This document shows positions 34,408 to 43,368 of a DNA stretch of 43,368 bases, in pieces. Numbering within the stretch: the first letter of the stretch is position 1; every line of letters begins with the position of its first letter. The notes beneath the pieces are model-generated. The model ran no database searches. It was not told where the DNA came from and worked only from the letters and a program-made list of their open reading frames with translations. The position numbers and the translations under genes were made by a program. Source of the DNA: Candidatus Berkelbacteria bacterium. Its GTDB lineage: Bacteria > Patescibacteriota > UBA1384 > XYA2-FULL-43-10 > CAINNR01. The stretch is from positions 1-43,368 of the forward strand of contig JAPLVH010000004.1 of assembly GCA_026397205.1 (NCBI GenBank), read 5' to 3'.

Positions 34408-37400
34408 ATGGGAGTAATTGATATTTTTGGCAAAATTCGTCGCCGACGTATTTTTTACGCCGTAGTTTTTGGCGTCATTTTTGTCGCAATCGGCATTGGT
34501 GTCGGTTACAACATTTACAAAACGGCGAAAAAAATCAAAGCTGGTATTACGATCTCCTCAAGTGGCCAGTCAGTGACTTTTGGTAGCGGTTATTATACAG
34601 TTGACGGCAGCGGCGGTGTTTATCAAAAAACCGGTAGCCCGATCGCCACAACGCCGGACGAAATTTATCCCTTCGTTTCCTACCTGAGTTCTCCGTTTCT
34701 GGTTTTCGGCAGTCAGTTAAATATCTCCGGCAAGAACATTACTATTGCCTCTGGTGCGACGGTTTTAATCGAGGGAACGCAGAATTTAAACTCTCTTGAT
34801 GTCCAAACCGGCGGGTTGATCTCTCAGCCGCAACCGGACCGCAACGGCTACATCAACCGCTACCAATATTCTGATCAGGAGTGGGCAATGGTTTTTCAGG
34901 GTTATCTTAAAGTTGATGCCGGCCAAAAACGGAAGCTGGTTTGTCCGAGCGATTATTACACCAACCCGACAACGACCAGAGGCAACGGTTGCTCGATCTC
35001 TTATTCGCCGACTTATGACGGCTCGAAAAAAATTAGCGACCTGACTGACTGGATCTCGCTGGATCAAATCTGGCAGACCGGAGCGGCGGTGTTTAATGTC
35101 GCCAGATATACCGATCCCGGCGCCAATTTTATAAACAATACGACCGCCTCGACTCAATATTATCCGATCAAATTTGAATTTAAGAACGATAATCGCGACA
35201 ATCGGCTTGAACCGTACCAAGTTATTTTGCGCGACGACGCCAACGCTCTGGTCGGCTCGGCCGATGGTGTTGATGAATCGTTAATTTACGGCATCAACTC
35301 CGGTGGCTTGGTTGACGCGACCAAGTCGGCGGCGATGAACTTTCAATATTATCTCGCCAATCAGTATCTGCCGACACCAGCGTCGCCAACTCTCGGCTGG
35401 ATTCTTGAAGATTTATCAAATGCTTATCAAACATTCTCCCTGGACAATATAAATCTCTTGACTTTTTTTACCGGCAGTTACGGCCAAAAAGTCAACAATG
35501 TTTTTGATTTAGAGTTTGACGACCGAAATGCATATGATCCAACAGTCGCTTCCACTCCGTTTGCCAAAGGAACTTCAGGCGCTGTTTATGACGAAGAGGT
35601 CTACAAAACTTATACTGCCAGCGCCAAAGTTATCAATCCAAATATGGCATTGGGTCCGTCGGCGCGCTTTATTCCGGCCGGTTTGACGCTGAATGTCAGT
35701 GGCGAAGTGATAATGTCCGGCGGTAATATTGATCTTTCCGGCAAAGGTTATGCCGGTTATAACATGGAATTGCGAAGTGAAAATGACGACGCTGCGCTTT
35801 TGACCGTCCGTGGCGGTGGCGACCCAAGTGTTTCCGGCAATTCCGGGGGATTGTCGTCGAACAACATTCCCCAGTCAGCGGCTCACGCTGGAAACGGCGG
35901 CGGTGGCAAGTATAAAAATAATGTTGTCATCGCTGATAATTCCAGTATTTACGATCTGAAAAATATTGCGACAACACTCGGTTCCGGCGGCGGCGGCGCG
36001 TCGCAAGCGGCGGCGATTCCGTCGCACGGCGGAAACGGCGGCGGCTATGTTTTTGTTCGGGCCAATATTTTGCGTTTTATAACCAACATCGGCGGCATAA
36101 TCGCCGACGGCGGTACTGGATATCAGATCGCCGGTGGTTGGGGCGGTTCAAGCGGCGGTTCAGGTGGGACGATCGCTATTTCGGCGGTCAACGCCTATTA
36201 TCCGACAATTTACTCGCACTATTTTCAGTCGCAAGGTGGCGTCGGTTTTCAAACAAGTTCAAGTAATTTGCCCTCCGGCGGCGGCGGCGGTTATGTCCGA
36301 CTGGCATTTTCTAATTTTTATCAAAATGGCACAGCGACGGCGTCAACAACCACGGCGATAAATTCAGTCAGCATTAACGGCGGGTTGCCAAGTATTGCCA
36401 CCGGTTTTAACGGATTAGTCGGACAGTACTGGATTGATTTTTCGCCGGTTATTGATATGACTTTTCCGTCTCCCGTTGAGTCGCTGACAATTTCTCGCGC
36501 CTCCGGCGATAATCCGGTTAGTGGCAGCCAAGTTTTGCCCGGCGACACCGTTAATGTTAATTTAAATATCTCCGGCATTCTTGACCCGACGGCCCGGACG
36601 CTTCAGCCGGTTGACATCGTTTTGGTTTTGGATTCCACCGGTACGATGCGCAAAGCCAGAAAACTTGATTATATGAAAAAAGCAGCGATAAGTTTTATCA
36701 ACAGCGCAATTGTTGTCAACGACACTTATCACAACATGATTAATATCGCTGTCGTGAATTTTGATGGATATTACGGTTCCGGCAGTGACACTGAGGGTTC
36801 GCAAGTCATCGGTCAGTTGACTGACGACTCAGACGCTTTATCCGGTTACCAATTTTTAATAAACCTTTTAAGGCCCGGTGGCGGCACACCAGCCGGGTCG
36901 GGACTAAATAATGCGATTAATCTTCTGACCGGTTCTGGCTCAAGAGCCGATGCTCAAAAGTTTGTTGTTTTTGTCACCGACGGAATGGAGAATCTGCCGC
37001 AGTGCATTACCGGGCCGTATGACCGTTCAGGGTGTTACGATAGTATCAGCAATTTTGAAGCCACGGGCAAACCGGCTCAAGGATATCCCCTGGCCAGAAT
37101 GAAAGCCGACGGTATCGGTATGATATCGGTCGGGCTAACTATCGGTCCCGTCCAAGACAACATAAATTACACAAAATATCTGACCGATATCTCCAATTAT
37201 GTTCGGCCGCCAAGCTACGACAAACAGGATTATTACGGCGTCAACGATATTCCGAATTTAATCGACACTTTTCAGCAGATTTTTCAAAACCTGACCAACT
37301 TTCCGGCCGGAGCGGCGATGACGATCAAAAAAACCCTGCCGCCGGGCGCAACATTAAGCGGCACTTTGCCGGTGATGACAATTTCCGGCGACAAAACAGG

Positions 37401-38751
37401 CAAAAAAATTCTGCCGATAAAAACTCTCGATTCACAAAACCGAATTGTTCTGACTTGGAATATTGGATCGAAAGATTATCTACCGGTTACCGTTATGCTG
37501 ATCGCCGATCAACATTTCATTGTCACAATTCCATTTAATTCTGGGAGCATCGGTTCCGGTCAGTTTTACGACTCGGACCAGAACAAGGATTGTCTCTCGG
37601 CCAACGCCAGCGACGCCGTGCCGGTTTATGATCAAAACGGAAATCCGATTATCAGTTCGGCGCTCAACTATCAACCGGCGGGAAATTTCTCCGTCGCCGC
37701 CGGTTCGGCAAATCCCCAGCCGCTGGCGACCAACTGCCTGCAATTTTTTTCCAACACCATCACCGGCGATGTTTACGGTGTTGGCGGTATTTTGCCGTCC
37801 TTCGGTCAGCTCGGTAAACACTTATATCAGTCGTCCGGAAATATTGGCAGTGATTCGACGGCCTATTACAAAGCGCCGAATTATCAATTTAATTCCGCCG
37901 CTCAGGCCTTTTGGGATGCCGGTAATGCCGACAAAAACGTCGCAATGAACGCGACGATAAACCGGCTGGAAAAAGACGCCAAACCGGCGGCACCGACAGT
38001 CGTCAGCGCCGGAAACTGGGCGTCAAATCCATTTTACGGCGTTTGCGGCGTTTCCAGCTCCTGCGGAGTTGAAAATAGTCAATATCCCGAAGGTCGCGTT
38101 TGGCTCTCAACCGGCGGAATAAATATTTCCGGCTCGCTGAATTATTTCGGCAAAGCGACAATCATTATCGAAAACGGCGATCTGACAATTGACGCTGACC
38201 TTTCGCCGCAAACTTCGGCATCAAATCTCGGTTTTATCGTCCGAAACGGCAATGTGTTGGTCAAAAATTCTTCAACTGCCACCCGCCAAGTTAAGGCCTC
38301 AATCTTCGTCCCGAACGGCGCGATCACCGTTGACGGAAACAAAATAAACTTGACCGGCTCCTTTGTCGCCAATAAATTTTATGTCACCGTTACCCCAAGT
38401 CCTTGTCCGCCCTACGGCGATGTTAATGATGACGGCTCGATCACCAAAGCCGATGCCAATTTGATTTTGGGATACGCAATCGGAGCCGCTACTCCCACCC
38501 CCGAGCAAAAAATCAGAGCTGATGTCAATGGCGATGGTTCTATTACAATGACCGATTCAACTTCCGTCCTAATTGTAGCCGATAACGAATCGCGTGATGA
38601 TTATAGCCAAACTTTTAAAATTTGCCACGGAACGAGAAGCAATTTGGTTCCCGGTGGCACCAACATCAATTTCATTGAAAATACGCCGGCGGAAAATTCC
38701 TGGCCGCCGGGCTTTCGCGAATTGGATTTGCCGACGGTCGTCAACCGATGA
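34408..38751 (+). CDS. Large surface protein: N-terminal TM, Gly-rich repeats, VWA domain, C-terminal dockerin-like EF-hand repeats
   Basis: TM FYAVVFGVIFVAIGIGVGYNIY; GGGGASQAAAIPSHGGNGGG; PVDIVLVLDSTGTMRKARKLDYMK (MIDAS-like); YGDVNDDGSITKADANLILG...RADVNGDGSITMTDSTSVL. Confidence 0.85.
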   Translation: MGVIDIFGKIRRRRIFYAVVFGVIFVAIGIGVGYNIYKTAKKIKAGITISSSGQSVTFGSGYYTVDGSGGVYQKTGSPIATTPDEIYPFVSYLSSPFLVFGSQLNISGKNITIASGATVLIEGTQNLNSLDVQTGGLISQPQPDRNGYINRYQYSDQEWAMVFQGYLKVDAGQKRKLVCPSDYYTNPTTTRGNGCSISYSPTYDGSKKISDLTDWISLDQIWQTGAAVFNVARYTDPGANFINNTTASTQYYPIKFEFKNDNRDNRLEPYQVILRDDANALVGSADGVDESLIYGINSGGLVDATKSAAMNFQYYLANQYLPTPASPTLGWILEDLSNAYQTFSLDNINLLTFFTGSYGQKVNNVFDLEFDDRNAYDPTVASTPFAKGTSGAVYDEEVYKTYTASAKVINPNMALGPSARFIPAGLTLNVSGEVIMSGGNIDLSGKGYAGYNMELRSENDDAALLTVRGGGDPSVSGNSGGLSSNNIPQSAAHAGNGGGGKYKNNVVIADNSSIYDLKNIATTLGSGGGGASQAAAIPSHGGNGGGYVFVRANILRFITNIGGIIADGGTGYQIAGGWGGSSGGSGGTIAISAVNAYYPTIYSHYFQSQGGVGFQTSSSNLPSGGGGGYVRLAFSNFYQNGTATASTTTAINSVSINGGLPSIATGFNGLVGQYWIDFSPVIDMTFPSPVESLTISRASGDNPVSGSQVLPGDTVNVNLNISGILDPTARTLQPVDIVLVLDSTGTMRKARKLDYMKKAAISFINSAIVVNDTYHNMINIAVVNFDGYYGSGSDTEGSQVIGQLTDDSDALSGYQFLINLLRPGGGTPAGSGLNNAINLLTGSGSRADAQKFVVFVTDGMENLPQCITGPYDRSGCYDSISNFEATGKPAQGYPLARMKADGIGMISVGLTIGPVQDNINYTKYLTDISNYVRPPSYDKQDYYGVNDIPNLIDTFQQIFQNLTNFPAGAAMTIKKTLPPGATLSGTLPVMTISGDKTGKKILPIKTLDSQNRIVLTWNIGSKDYLPVTVMLIADQHFIVTIPFNSGSIGSGQFYDSDQNKDCLSANASDAVPVYDQNGNPIISSALNYQPAGNFSVAAGSANPQPLATNCLQFFSNTITGDVYGVGGILPSFGQLGKHLYQSSGNIGSDSTAYYKAPNYQFNSAAQAFWDAGNADKNVAMNATINRLEKDAKPAAPTVVSAGNWASNPFYGVCGVSSSCGVENSQYPEGRVWLSTGGINISGSLNYFGKATIIIENGDLTIDADLSPQTSASNLGFIVRNGNVLVKNSSTATRQVKASIFVPNGAITVDGNKINLTGSFVANKFYVTVTPSPCPPYGDVNDDGSITKADANLILGYAIGAATPTPEQKIRADVNGDGSITMTDSTSVLIVADNESRDDYSQTFKICHGTRSNLVPGGTNINFIENTPAENSWPPGFRELDLPTVVNR

Positions 38752-38759
38752 TATAATTA

Positions 38760-38885
38760 AATCAAAGATCAAAAATCAAAGATCAAAATTTTGGTCGGCA
38801 CTCCGTGCCGGGATTTATCTGGAATGATTTTTGCATTTTTATTTATCATTTTGATTTTTAATATTTGCTTTTTGATTTTTCCTTG
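38760..38885. repeat. Covarying-core intergenic element, copy F (core 38793-38814)
   Basis: GGT-CGGCAC-TCC-GTGCCG-GGAT with ATCAAAGATCAAAAATC / ATTTTGATTTTTAATATTTGC arms. Confidence 0.75.
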
Positions 38886-38930
38886 TTATACTATATATAA
38901 GCTACATTTTTGCTAGATTCTAGGAGGGAA

Positions 38931-39530
38931 ATGCCGGAGGAGTACGGAATTAAAACCGACGAGCCGACACTCGATATCACTCCGAAGTCGGACAACACCA
39001 AGTCGGCGTCAAAGATTTTTTATTTGACGATGGTTTTGGTTGTTGTCGCCCTCGGTCTTTTTGTCTATTTCAAATTTCACGGCGACTCGGTTGCTAATGA
39101 CAAGCAGGCGAATTTGAATTCGCTAACCGATGAACTCAATTCAAGCCAGAACAAAAAAGTACTTGATCAGGTCAATCAGATAAATTCGGCGGCAACGGTT
39201 TTGCAGAGTGCTTCGGCGAGCAAATATCTGTTCAAAAATTTTATTGACGAGTTGACGAAAAAAATTACCAACGATACAAAATTGAACAATCTGGCGATTG
39301 ACTCCAGCGGCAAGGTGACTTTTGACGGCAACGCCGGCTCGTATCGCTCGGTTGCCGATTTGGCACTGTCGCTTCAATCATCAAAAAAATTGAAAAATGT
39401 TCAGATTAGCGCCCTGTCAATGTCAGCCGTCGCCGGCAGTAATTTGGTGACTTTTTCGATGACTGCCGATATCGCCGACTGGAAAACGGCAACAACAGCA
39501 TTATCAAATAGTGGGTCGAGTAATGACTAA
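38931..39530 (+). CDS. PilN-like type IV pilus assembly protein
   Basis: Single N-terminal TM plus periplasmic domain; AGGAGGG RBS; precedes PilO-like and pilB. Confidence 0.65.
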   Translation: MPEEYGIKTDEPTLDITPKSDNTKSASKIFYLTMVLVVVALGLFVYFKFHGDSVANDKQANLNSLTDELNSSQNKKVLDQVNQINSAATVLQSASASKYLFKNFIDELTKKITNDTKLNNLAIDSSGKVTFDGNAGSYRSVADLALSLQSSKKLKNVQISALSMSAVAGSNLVTFSMTADIADWKTATTALSNSGSSND

Positions 39531-40074
39531 AAATGACAGAAATTTAGTTTTGCCAATTCTGACTTTGCTTTTTGCCTTTGTCGGTTTTATAATCGTCTAC
39601 AAATTTTTGATGCCGGGAATTGCCGAAAACAGCGCCAAAAGCGTCGCCCATGATGCCGACATCGCCTTGGCGCAAGGAAAGCTCGATTCGCTTTCAACCG
39701 CCAACACAAAAATTAATAATTTGTCCGATCTGGTCTCCTCACTTTTGGTCGCCGTGCCGGCCTCGATTGATTCGCCGAATTTAATTGCCGAGGTCGAAAC
39801 GATCGCCGCTGAAAATCAGGTTGGTCTGTCAAGCATTTCACCGCCAACCGAAGCGATATCAGCCAGTCAAAGCGCTGTCGGCGGGCAAAAAACCTTATCA
39901 GTCACCGTTGCCACCGCTGGCACCTTTGTCAGTCAGGAAAATTTCATCTCTGGCATCGAGTCAAGCATCCGCTTCTCCCGAATCACTAGCGTGACGATGA
40001 CGTCGTCATCTTCGGGACAAATCGCCACCTCAATTACTTTTCAAGTTTATCGCCGCCCGGCAACATCAAATTAA
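39523..40074 (+). CDS. PilO-like type IV pilus assembly protein
   Basis: Overlaps the preceding gene (ATGACTAA); TM, coiled-coil, periplasmic domain. Confidence 0.65.
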   Translation: MTKNDRNLVLPILTLLFAFVGFIIVYKFLMPGIAENSAKSVAHDADIALAQGKLDSLSTANTKINNLSDLVSSLLVAVPASIDSPNLIAEVETIAAENQVGLSSISPPTEAISASQSAVGGQKTLSVTVATAGTFVSQENFISGIESSIRFSRITSVTMTSSSSGQIATSITFQVYRRPATSN

Positions 40075-40082
40075 GGAGTATT

Positions 40083-40400
40083 ATGGTTGATAAAAACGAC
40101 CAATTGTTAAAAAAAATTGAGAAAAGATTGGCTGACCATGACAAGAAATCTGGGACCACCGAAGAATGGCTTGTGGGTTTCAAAAAAAGAGTCGCTAAAA
40201 TGAAAGCAGATTTATCAGAGAATGACGAGCATTTTGAACGAAATTCCCGGAATATGTTTGAATTAGAACGAAGAATCGGAAAATTGTCTGACTATTTGGG
40301 CAAACCATTCGAAGATCGAATAAAAATGATTTTAGCAAATCCGGGTAATCCAGCTAATTATATGCCAATTTTGAAAACCAAAGCGATTAAAATCGCGTAG
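40083..40400 (+). CDS. Hypothetical charged/coiled-coil protein (105 aa)
   Basis: ORF with upstream AAGGAG; within the pilus block. Confidence 0.65.
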   Translation: MVDKNDQLLKKIEKRLADHDKKSGTTEEWLVGFKKRVAKMKADLSENDEHFERNSRNMFELERRIGKLSDYLGKPFEDRIKMILANPGNPANYMPILKTKAIKIA

Positions 40401-40415
40401 AAATTTAGGAGTTTT

Positions 40416-40688
40416 ATGGCACAGGAGCAGGAACAAAATAGATCATATTTCATCGGCTCGATTGTAATTTTAATTTTAACGGTCGGAGCTTTTATTTGGC
40501 TTATTATCGCTTTTCCCCGACCGGACTCCTCGAGTTATCGCTCAACCGCCAATCTGACGCCGGTAAACATTGATCGCCTGGAATCGCAGGTCAAACCGCT
40601 CCTTTCCGGCCTAACCAACAACTCCGGCATTCCGATCGCCGAGCCGGTTTCCAAAGAAGGCCGGGCAGATCCGTTCGCTAGTCTATAA
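40416..40688 (+). CDS. Small single-TM protein (90 aa), possible pilus-associated component
   Basis: RBS TTAGGAG; TM IGSIVILILTVGAFIWLIIAF; operon context. Confidence 0.6.
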   Translation: MAQEQEQNRSYFIGSIVILILTVGAFIWLIIAFPRPDSSSYRSTANLTPVNIDRLESQVKPLLSGLTNNSGIPIAEPVSKEGRADPFASL

Positions 40689-40795
40689 AAAATTAAGAAT
40701 TAAGATCTCAGAATTAAGAATTGTGGAAGTGGAATTTTAAGAATACTAAATTCTAAATTAGATTCTGAATTCTTAATTCTGAATTCATAATTCTA
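40686..40795. repeat. Intergenic imperfect inverted repeat, copy 2 of the 17186-17292 family
   Basis: TTAAGATCTCAGAATTAAGAATTGTGGAAG ... AATTCTAAATTAGATTCTGAATTCTTAATTCTGAATT. Confidence 0.75.
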
Positions 40796-40800
40796 TTTTT

Positions 40801-43215
40801 GTGGCAAGTCAAAAAAAAAATTTTACTCCGCAAACTTCTCTTATTGGCGATTTGACCCAAGCGCTGTCGTCGCAATCAATAATTGATGTTTTTGTAATTC
40901 AAGGGTTGGTAACGCCGGCTGATGCCGAAAAGATTAAAGCGAAATACAAAAACAATCTGGCGATCGAGCGTTTTTTGTTGTCAAATAAATTATTGTCGCG
41001 CGAAGCGATAAACAAGGCCTACTCGATAATCCTCAAATTACCGTTTATTTCGCTTGCCGGTTTGGCAATTCCTGACGAAATCAAAAATTTGATTCCGGCA
41101 AATGTCGAGAGGAAGTTTTTTCTCGTCCCATTCGCCAAGAAAAATAACCTCGTCAGCGTCGCGATCGGCGCTCCGGGCGAAATTTTTCTTGCCGGCAATC
41201 GAAATTTGTCAGATTTGAATCTTGACGGCAAAAATAGCATTGAACTTTTCATTTCAACGCCGGAGGATATCGCCGCCGTTCTGGCGCAAAAATCCGCCGG
41301 GGATTTGCGCTTGTCGCAGGGAAGTTTACCGGTGATATTTTTGCGCAACCGAAATTTCGAAATGAAAAATTTGAAACTTCTGCCCCTCGATTTCATAATT
41401 AAAAACCGAGTTGCGATCTTTGACCAAGTTTCGGAGAAGGTTTTCCGTTTGGCCGAGGAGGATCCGGAGAGTTCGAAAACGAAAAAGATCGTCGAATTCC
41501 TAAAATCAAACAACAAAATTGATTTTGAGGAGTTTTCGACCTCCTCCGCCGATATTGATTACATCATTTCTCTTTACAGCCGAGAGCAGCAGCCGCCGAC
41601 ATCATCAACAGAATCCGAGCCGGAAGACAATCGGGAGCCGGGAACTTTGTCGGAGATTTTCGGTTCGCTGTCAAAAGGTAATCAGCCGGAGATTACGATC
41701 GAAAAATTGTCCTCAAAAGAGACCACTCCGTTGCTGGAAATGCCAAAACCAAAGCCTAAGTCAGTGGAAATTATCTCCGATGATTCGCCATCCGGCGAAC
41801 AACCCGAGACGACCGAGGAGAGGACGCGAGCGGAAATTTCAGCGGCGCGAAAAGACGACGAAGAGGAGCGCGACATCGGCCGGCTTTTGGGCGCCGATAT
41901 CAAGGATCTGCCGACACTGGAAAATATCATCAAAGAAAATTCAATTCCGAAACTGGTCGCCGCTACCATTAGTTACGCTTTGTATCTTGGCTCCTCCGAC
42001 ATCCACATTGAGCCGGAGACCAAACGGCTACGGATCCGTTTTCGAATTGACGGCGTTCTAAAAGATATTTTTGAGCTACCAATCGAATTTCTGTCGCAAG
42101 TCGTTTCTCGGGTAAAAATTCTTGGGCTGATGAAATTGGACGAAACCCGAATTCCCCAAGATGGCCGTTTTTCGGTCAACTTTCGCGGCCGGGAAGTTGA
42201 TGTCCGCGTCTCGATGTTGCCGACGGTTTTCGGCGAAAAAGTCGTTTTGCGTATCCTCGATAAATCGCAGGGAATTTTATCGCTCGAGGATCTCGGATTT
42301 GTCGGTTCAAGTTTCAAAATAATTATGGAGGAGATTCGCCGACCGTATGGCATTATTCTCGCCACCGGCCCGACCGGTTCGGGAAAATCAACAACGCTTT
42401 ACGCCATCCTCAATCGTATCAATCAGCCTGGCGTTAATGTCGTCACACTTGAGGATCCGGTTGAATATGAAATTCCCGGCGTCAACCAGTGCCAGATCAA
42501 ACCGAAAATCGGCTTCACTTTTGCCGAAGGGCTTAGAAGTGTTTTGCGCCAGGATCCGAATATTATTATGGTCGGCGAAGTTCGCGACTCCGACACAGCG
42601 GCGATGGCGACTCACGCCGCGCTGACCGGACATTTAGTTTTAACCACACTTCATACTAATGACGCCGCAACTGCCCTGCCGCGATTTATCAATATGGGAA
42701 TCGAGCCCTATCTAATCACCTCGTCAGTAAATTTGATAATTGCTCAGCGACTAATTCGCCGAGTTTGCGTCAAATGTCGGGAGAAAACCGAAATTCCGCC
42801 GGCATTAAAAGCGGCGATCGAAAAAGAGTTAGTAATGATTCCGAAAGTTGACGAACTTGATTTGGCAAGGGCAAAAAAACCCGTCCAGTTTTACAAAGGT
42901 CGTGGTTGCGCCGAGTGCTCCGATGGCTTTCGGGGTCGAATTGGAATTTATGAACTTCTGCGGATGAACGAAGAGATCGAAAATCTCGCCGTCTCCAAAC
43001 GGCCGGCGGCGGAAATCAAAGAGTCGGCGATCAAAAGTGGTATGCTGTCAATGCGCCAAGACGGAATTTTGAAAGCTCTCGACGGGCTAACGACAATTGA
43101 CGAAGTGATGCTGGCAACCGGCGAATTCGAAGTCGGCGGAAATTTATTGACAGAAAATCAACCGGCGGAAAATTCAACAACTGAAAAAATATCAGCCGAA
43201 AAACCGGCAGTTTAA
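40801..43215 (+). CDS. pilB: Type IV pilus assembly ATPase PilB (GspE/T2SSE family)
   Basis: ATGPTGSGKSTTLYAILNRIN Walker A, TLEDPVEYEIPGVNQCQI, VGEVRDSDTAAMATHAALTGHLVLTTLHTNDA, CVKCREK...CAECSDGFRGRIGIYELL. Confidence 0.93.
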   Translation: MASQKKNFTPQTSLIGDLTQALSSQSIIDVFVIQGLVTPADAEKIKAKYKNNLAIERFLLSNKLLSREAINKAYSIILKLPFISLAGLAIPDEIKNLIPANVERKFFLVPFAKKNNLVSVAIGAPGEIFLAGNRNLSDLNLDGKNSIELFISTPEDIAAVLAQKSAGDLRLSQGSLPVIFLRNRNFEMKNLKLLPLDFIIKNRVAIFDQVSEKVFRLAEEDPESSKTKKIVEFLKSNNKIDFEEFSTSSADIDYIISLYSREQQPPTSSTESEPEDNREPGTLSEIFGSLSKGNQPEITIEKLSSKETTPLLEMPKPKPKSVEIISDDSPSGEQPETTEERTRAEISAARKDDEEERDIGRLLGADIKDLPTLENIIKENSIPKLVAATISYALYLGSSDIHIEPETKRLRIRFRIDGVLKDIFELPIEFLSQVVSRVKILGLMKLDETRIPQDGRFSVNFRGREVDVRVSMLPTVFGEKVVLRILDKSQGILSLEDLGFVGSSFKIIMEEIRRPYGIILATGPTGSGKSTTLYAILNRINQPGVNVVTLEDPVEYEIPGVNQCQIKPKIGFTFAEGLRSVLRQDPNIIMVGEVRDSDTAAMATHAALTGHLVLTTLHTNDAATALPRFINMGIEPYLITSSVNLIIAQRLIRRVCVKCREKTEIPPALKAAIEKELVMIPKVDELDLARAKKPVQFYKGRGCAECSDGFRGRIGIYELLRMNEEIENLAVSKRPAAEIKESAIKSGMLSMRQDGILKALDGLTTIDEVMLATGEFEVGGNLLTENQPAENSTTEKISAEKPAV

Positions 43216-43282
43216 TCGCATACTATTGGGTAAAGTCTAAATAGAGACACCTAGAAAGCAAAAAATGTGCTATTCTGGGTGT

Positions 43283-43368
43283 ATGAAAAATGTTTGTCGT
43301 CGTTGTGGTGAAACTAAAACTTGGAAGTTGAAAAGTGGTCGTTTGCGTTGTTCGTCTTGCGGAACAAC
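43283..43368 (+). CDS. N-terminus of an IS1595/ISXO2-like transposase, truncated by the window end
   Basis: MKNVCRRCGETKTWKLKSGRLRCSSCGT zinc-ribbon start. Confidence 0.6.
   Translation, partial: MKNVCRRCGETKTWKLKSGRLRCSSCGT

Noticed and set aside
37520-37948. 142-aa overlapping ORF in the surface protein
   Set aside because: Alternate-frame shadow in a long G+C-richer CDS, no initiation signal.

Overview
A 43.4 kb, AT-rich bacterial chromosomal segment whose gene content resembles Patescibacteria/CPR genomes (inference from content, no taxonomy search was possible). Housekeeping blocks: a peptidoglycan/division cluster (murD-ftsW/rodA-murG-murC-murB-ftsQ), recJ, radA, a class A PBP with a C-terminal Fn3-like region, tyrS, argS, truD, an M50 site-2 protease, rpmB, rpmG, a HolB-like clamp-loader subunit, a PSP1/RicT-like protein, five minus-strand tRNAs (Pro-GGG, Trp-CCA, Thr-TGT, Tyr-GTA, Thr-GGT), a large VWA+dockerin surface protein, and a type IV pilus block (PilN-like, PilO-like, PilB). 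Most notable signals: (1) two paralogous PaaX/Cas2-like genes, each bracketed by long palindromes centred on AATACGTATT, giving two ~690-700 bp modules; (2) two tRNA-3'-half-like copies just downstream of tRNA-Thr and tRNA-Pro, in which the T-arm is replaced by a TCCGCC-NNN-GGCGGA hairpin with register preserved; (3) a dispersed intergenic element with a covarying 6-bp stem core (A[T/C]CC-stem-NNN-stem-ACC) and low-complexity complementary arms, which has also entered ORF ends; (4) five monocistronic minus-strand cassettes driven by near-perfect TTGACA-N17-TATAAT promoters, two of them with strikingly higher G+C; (5) a RAYT-type Y1 transposase with perfect 21-bp terminal inverted repeats; (6) paired G-run repeats matching the quadruplex consensus in two leaders. 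No CRISPR array or rRNA was seen.
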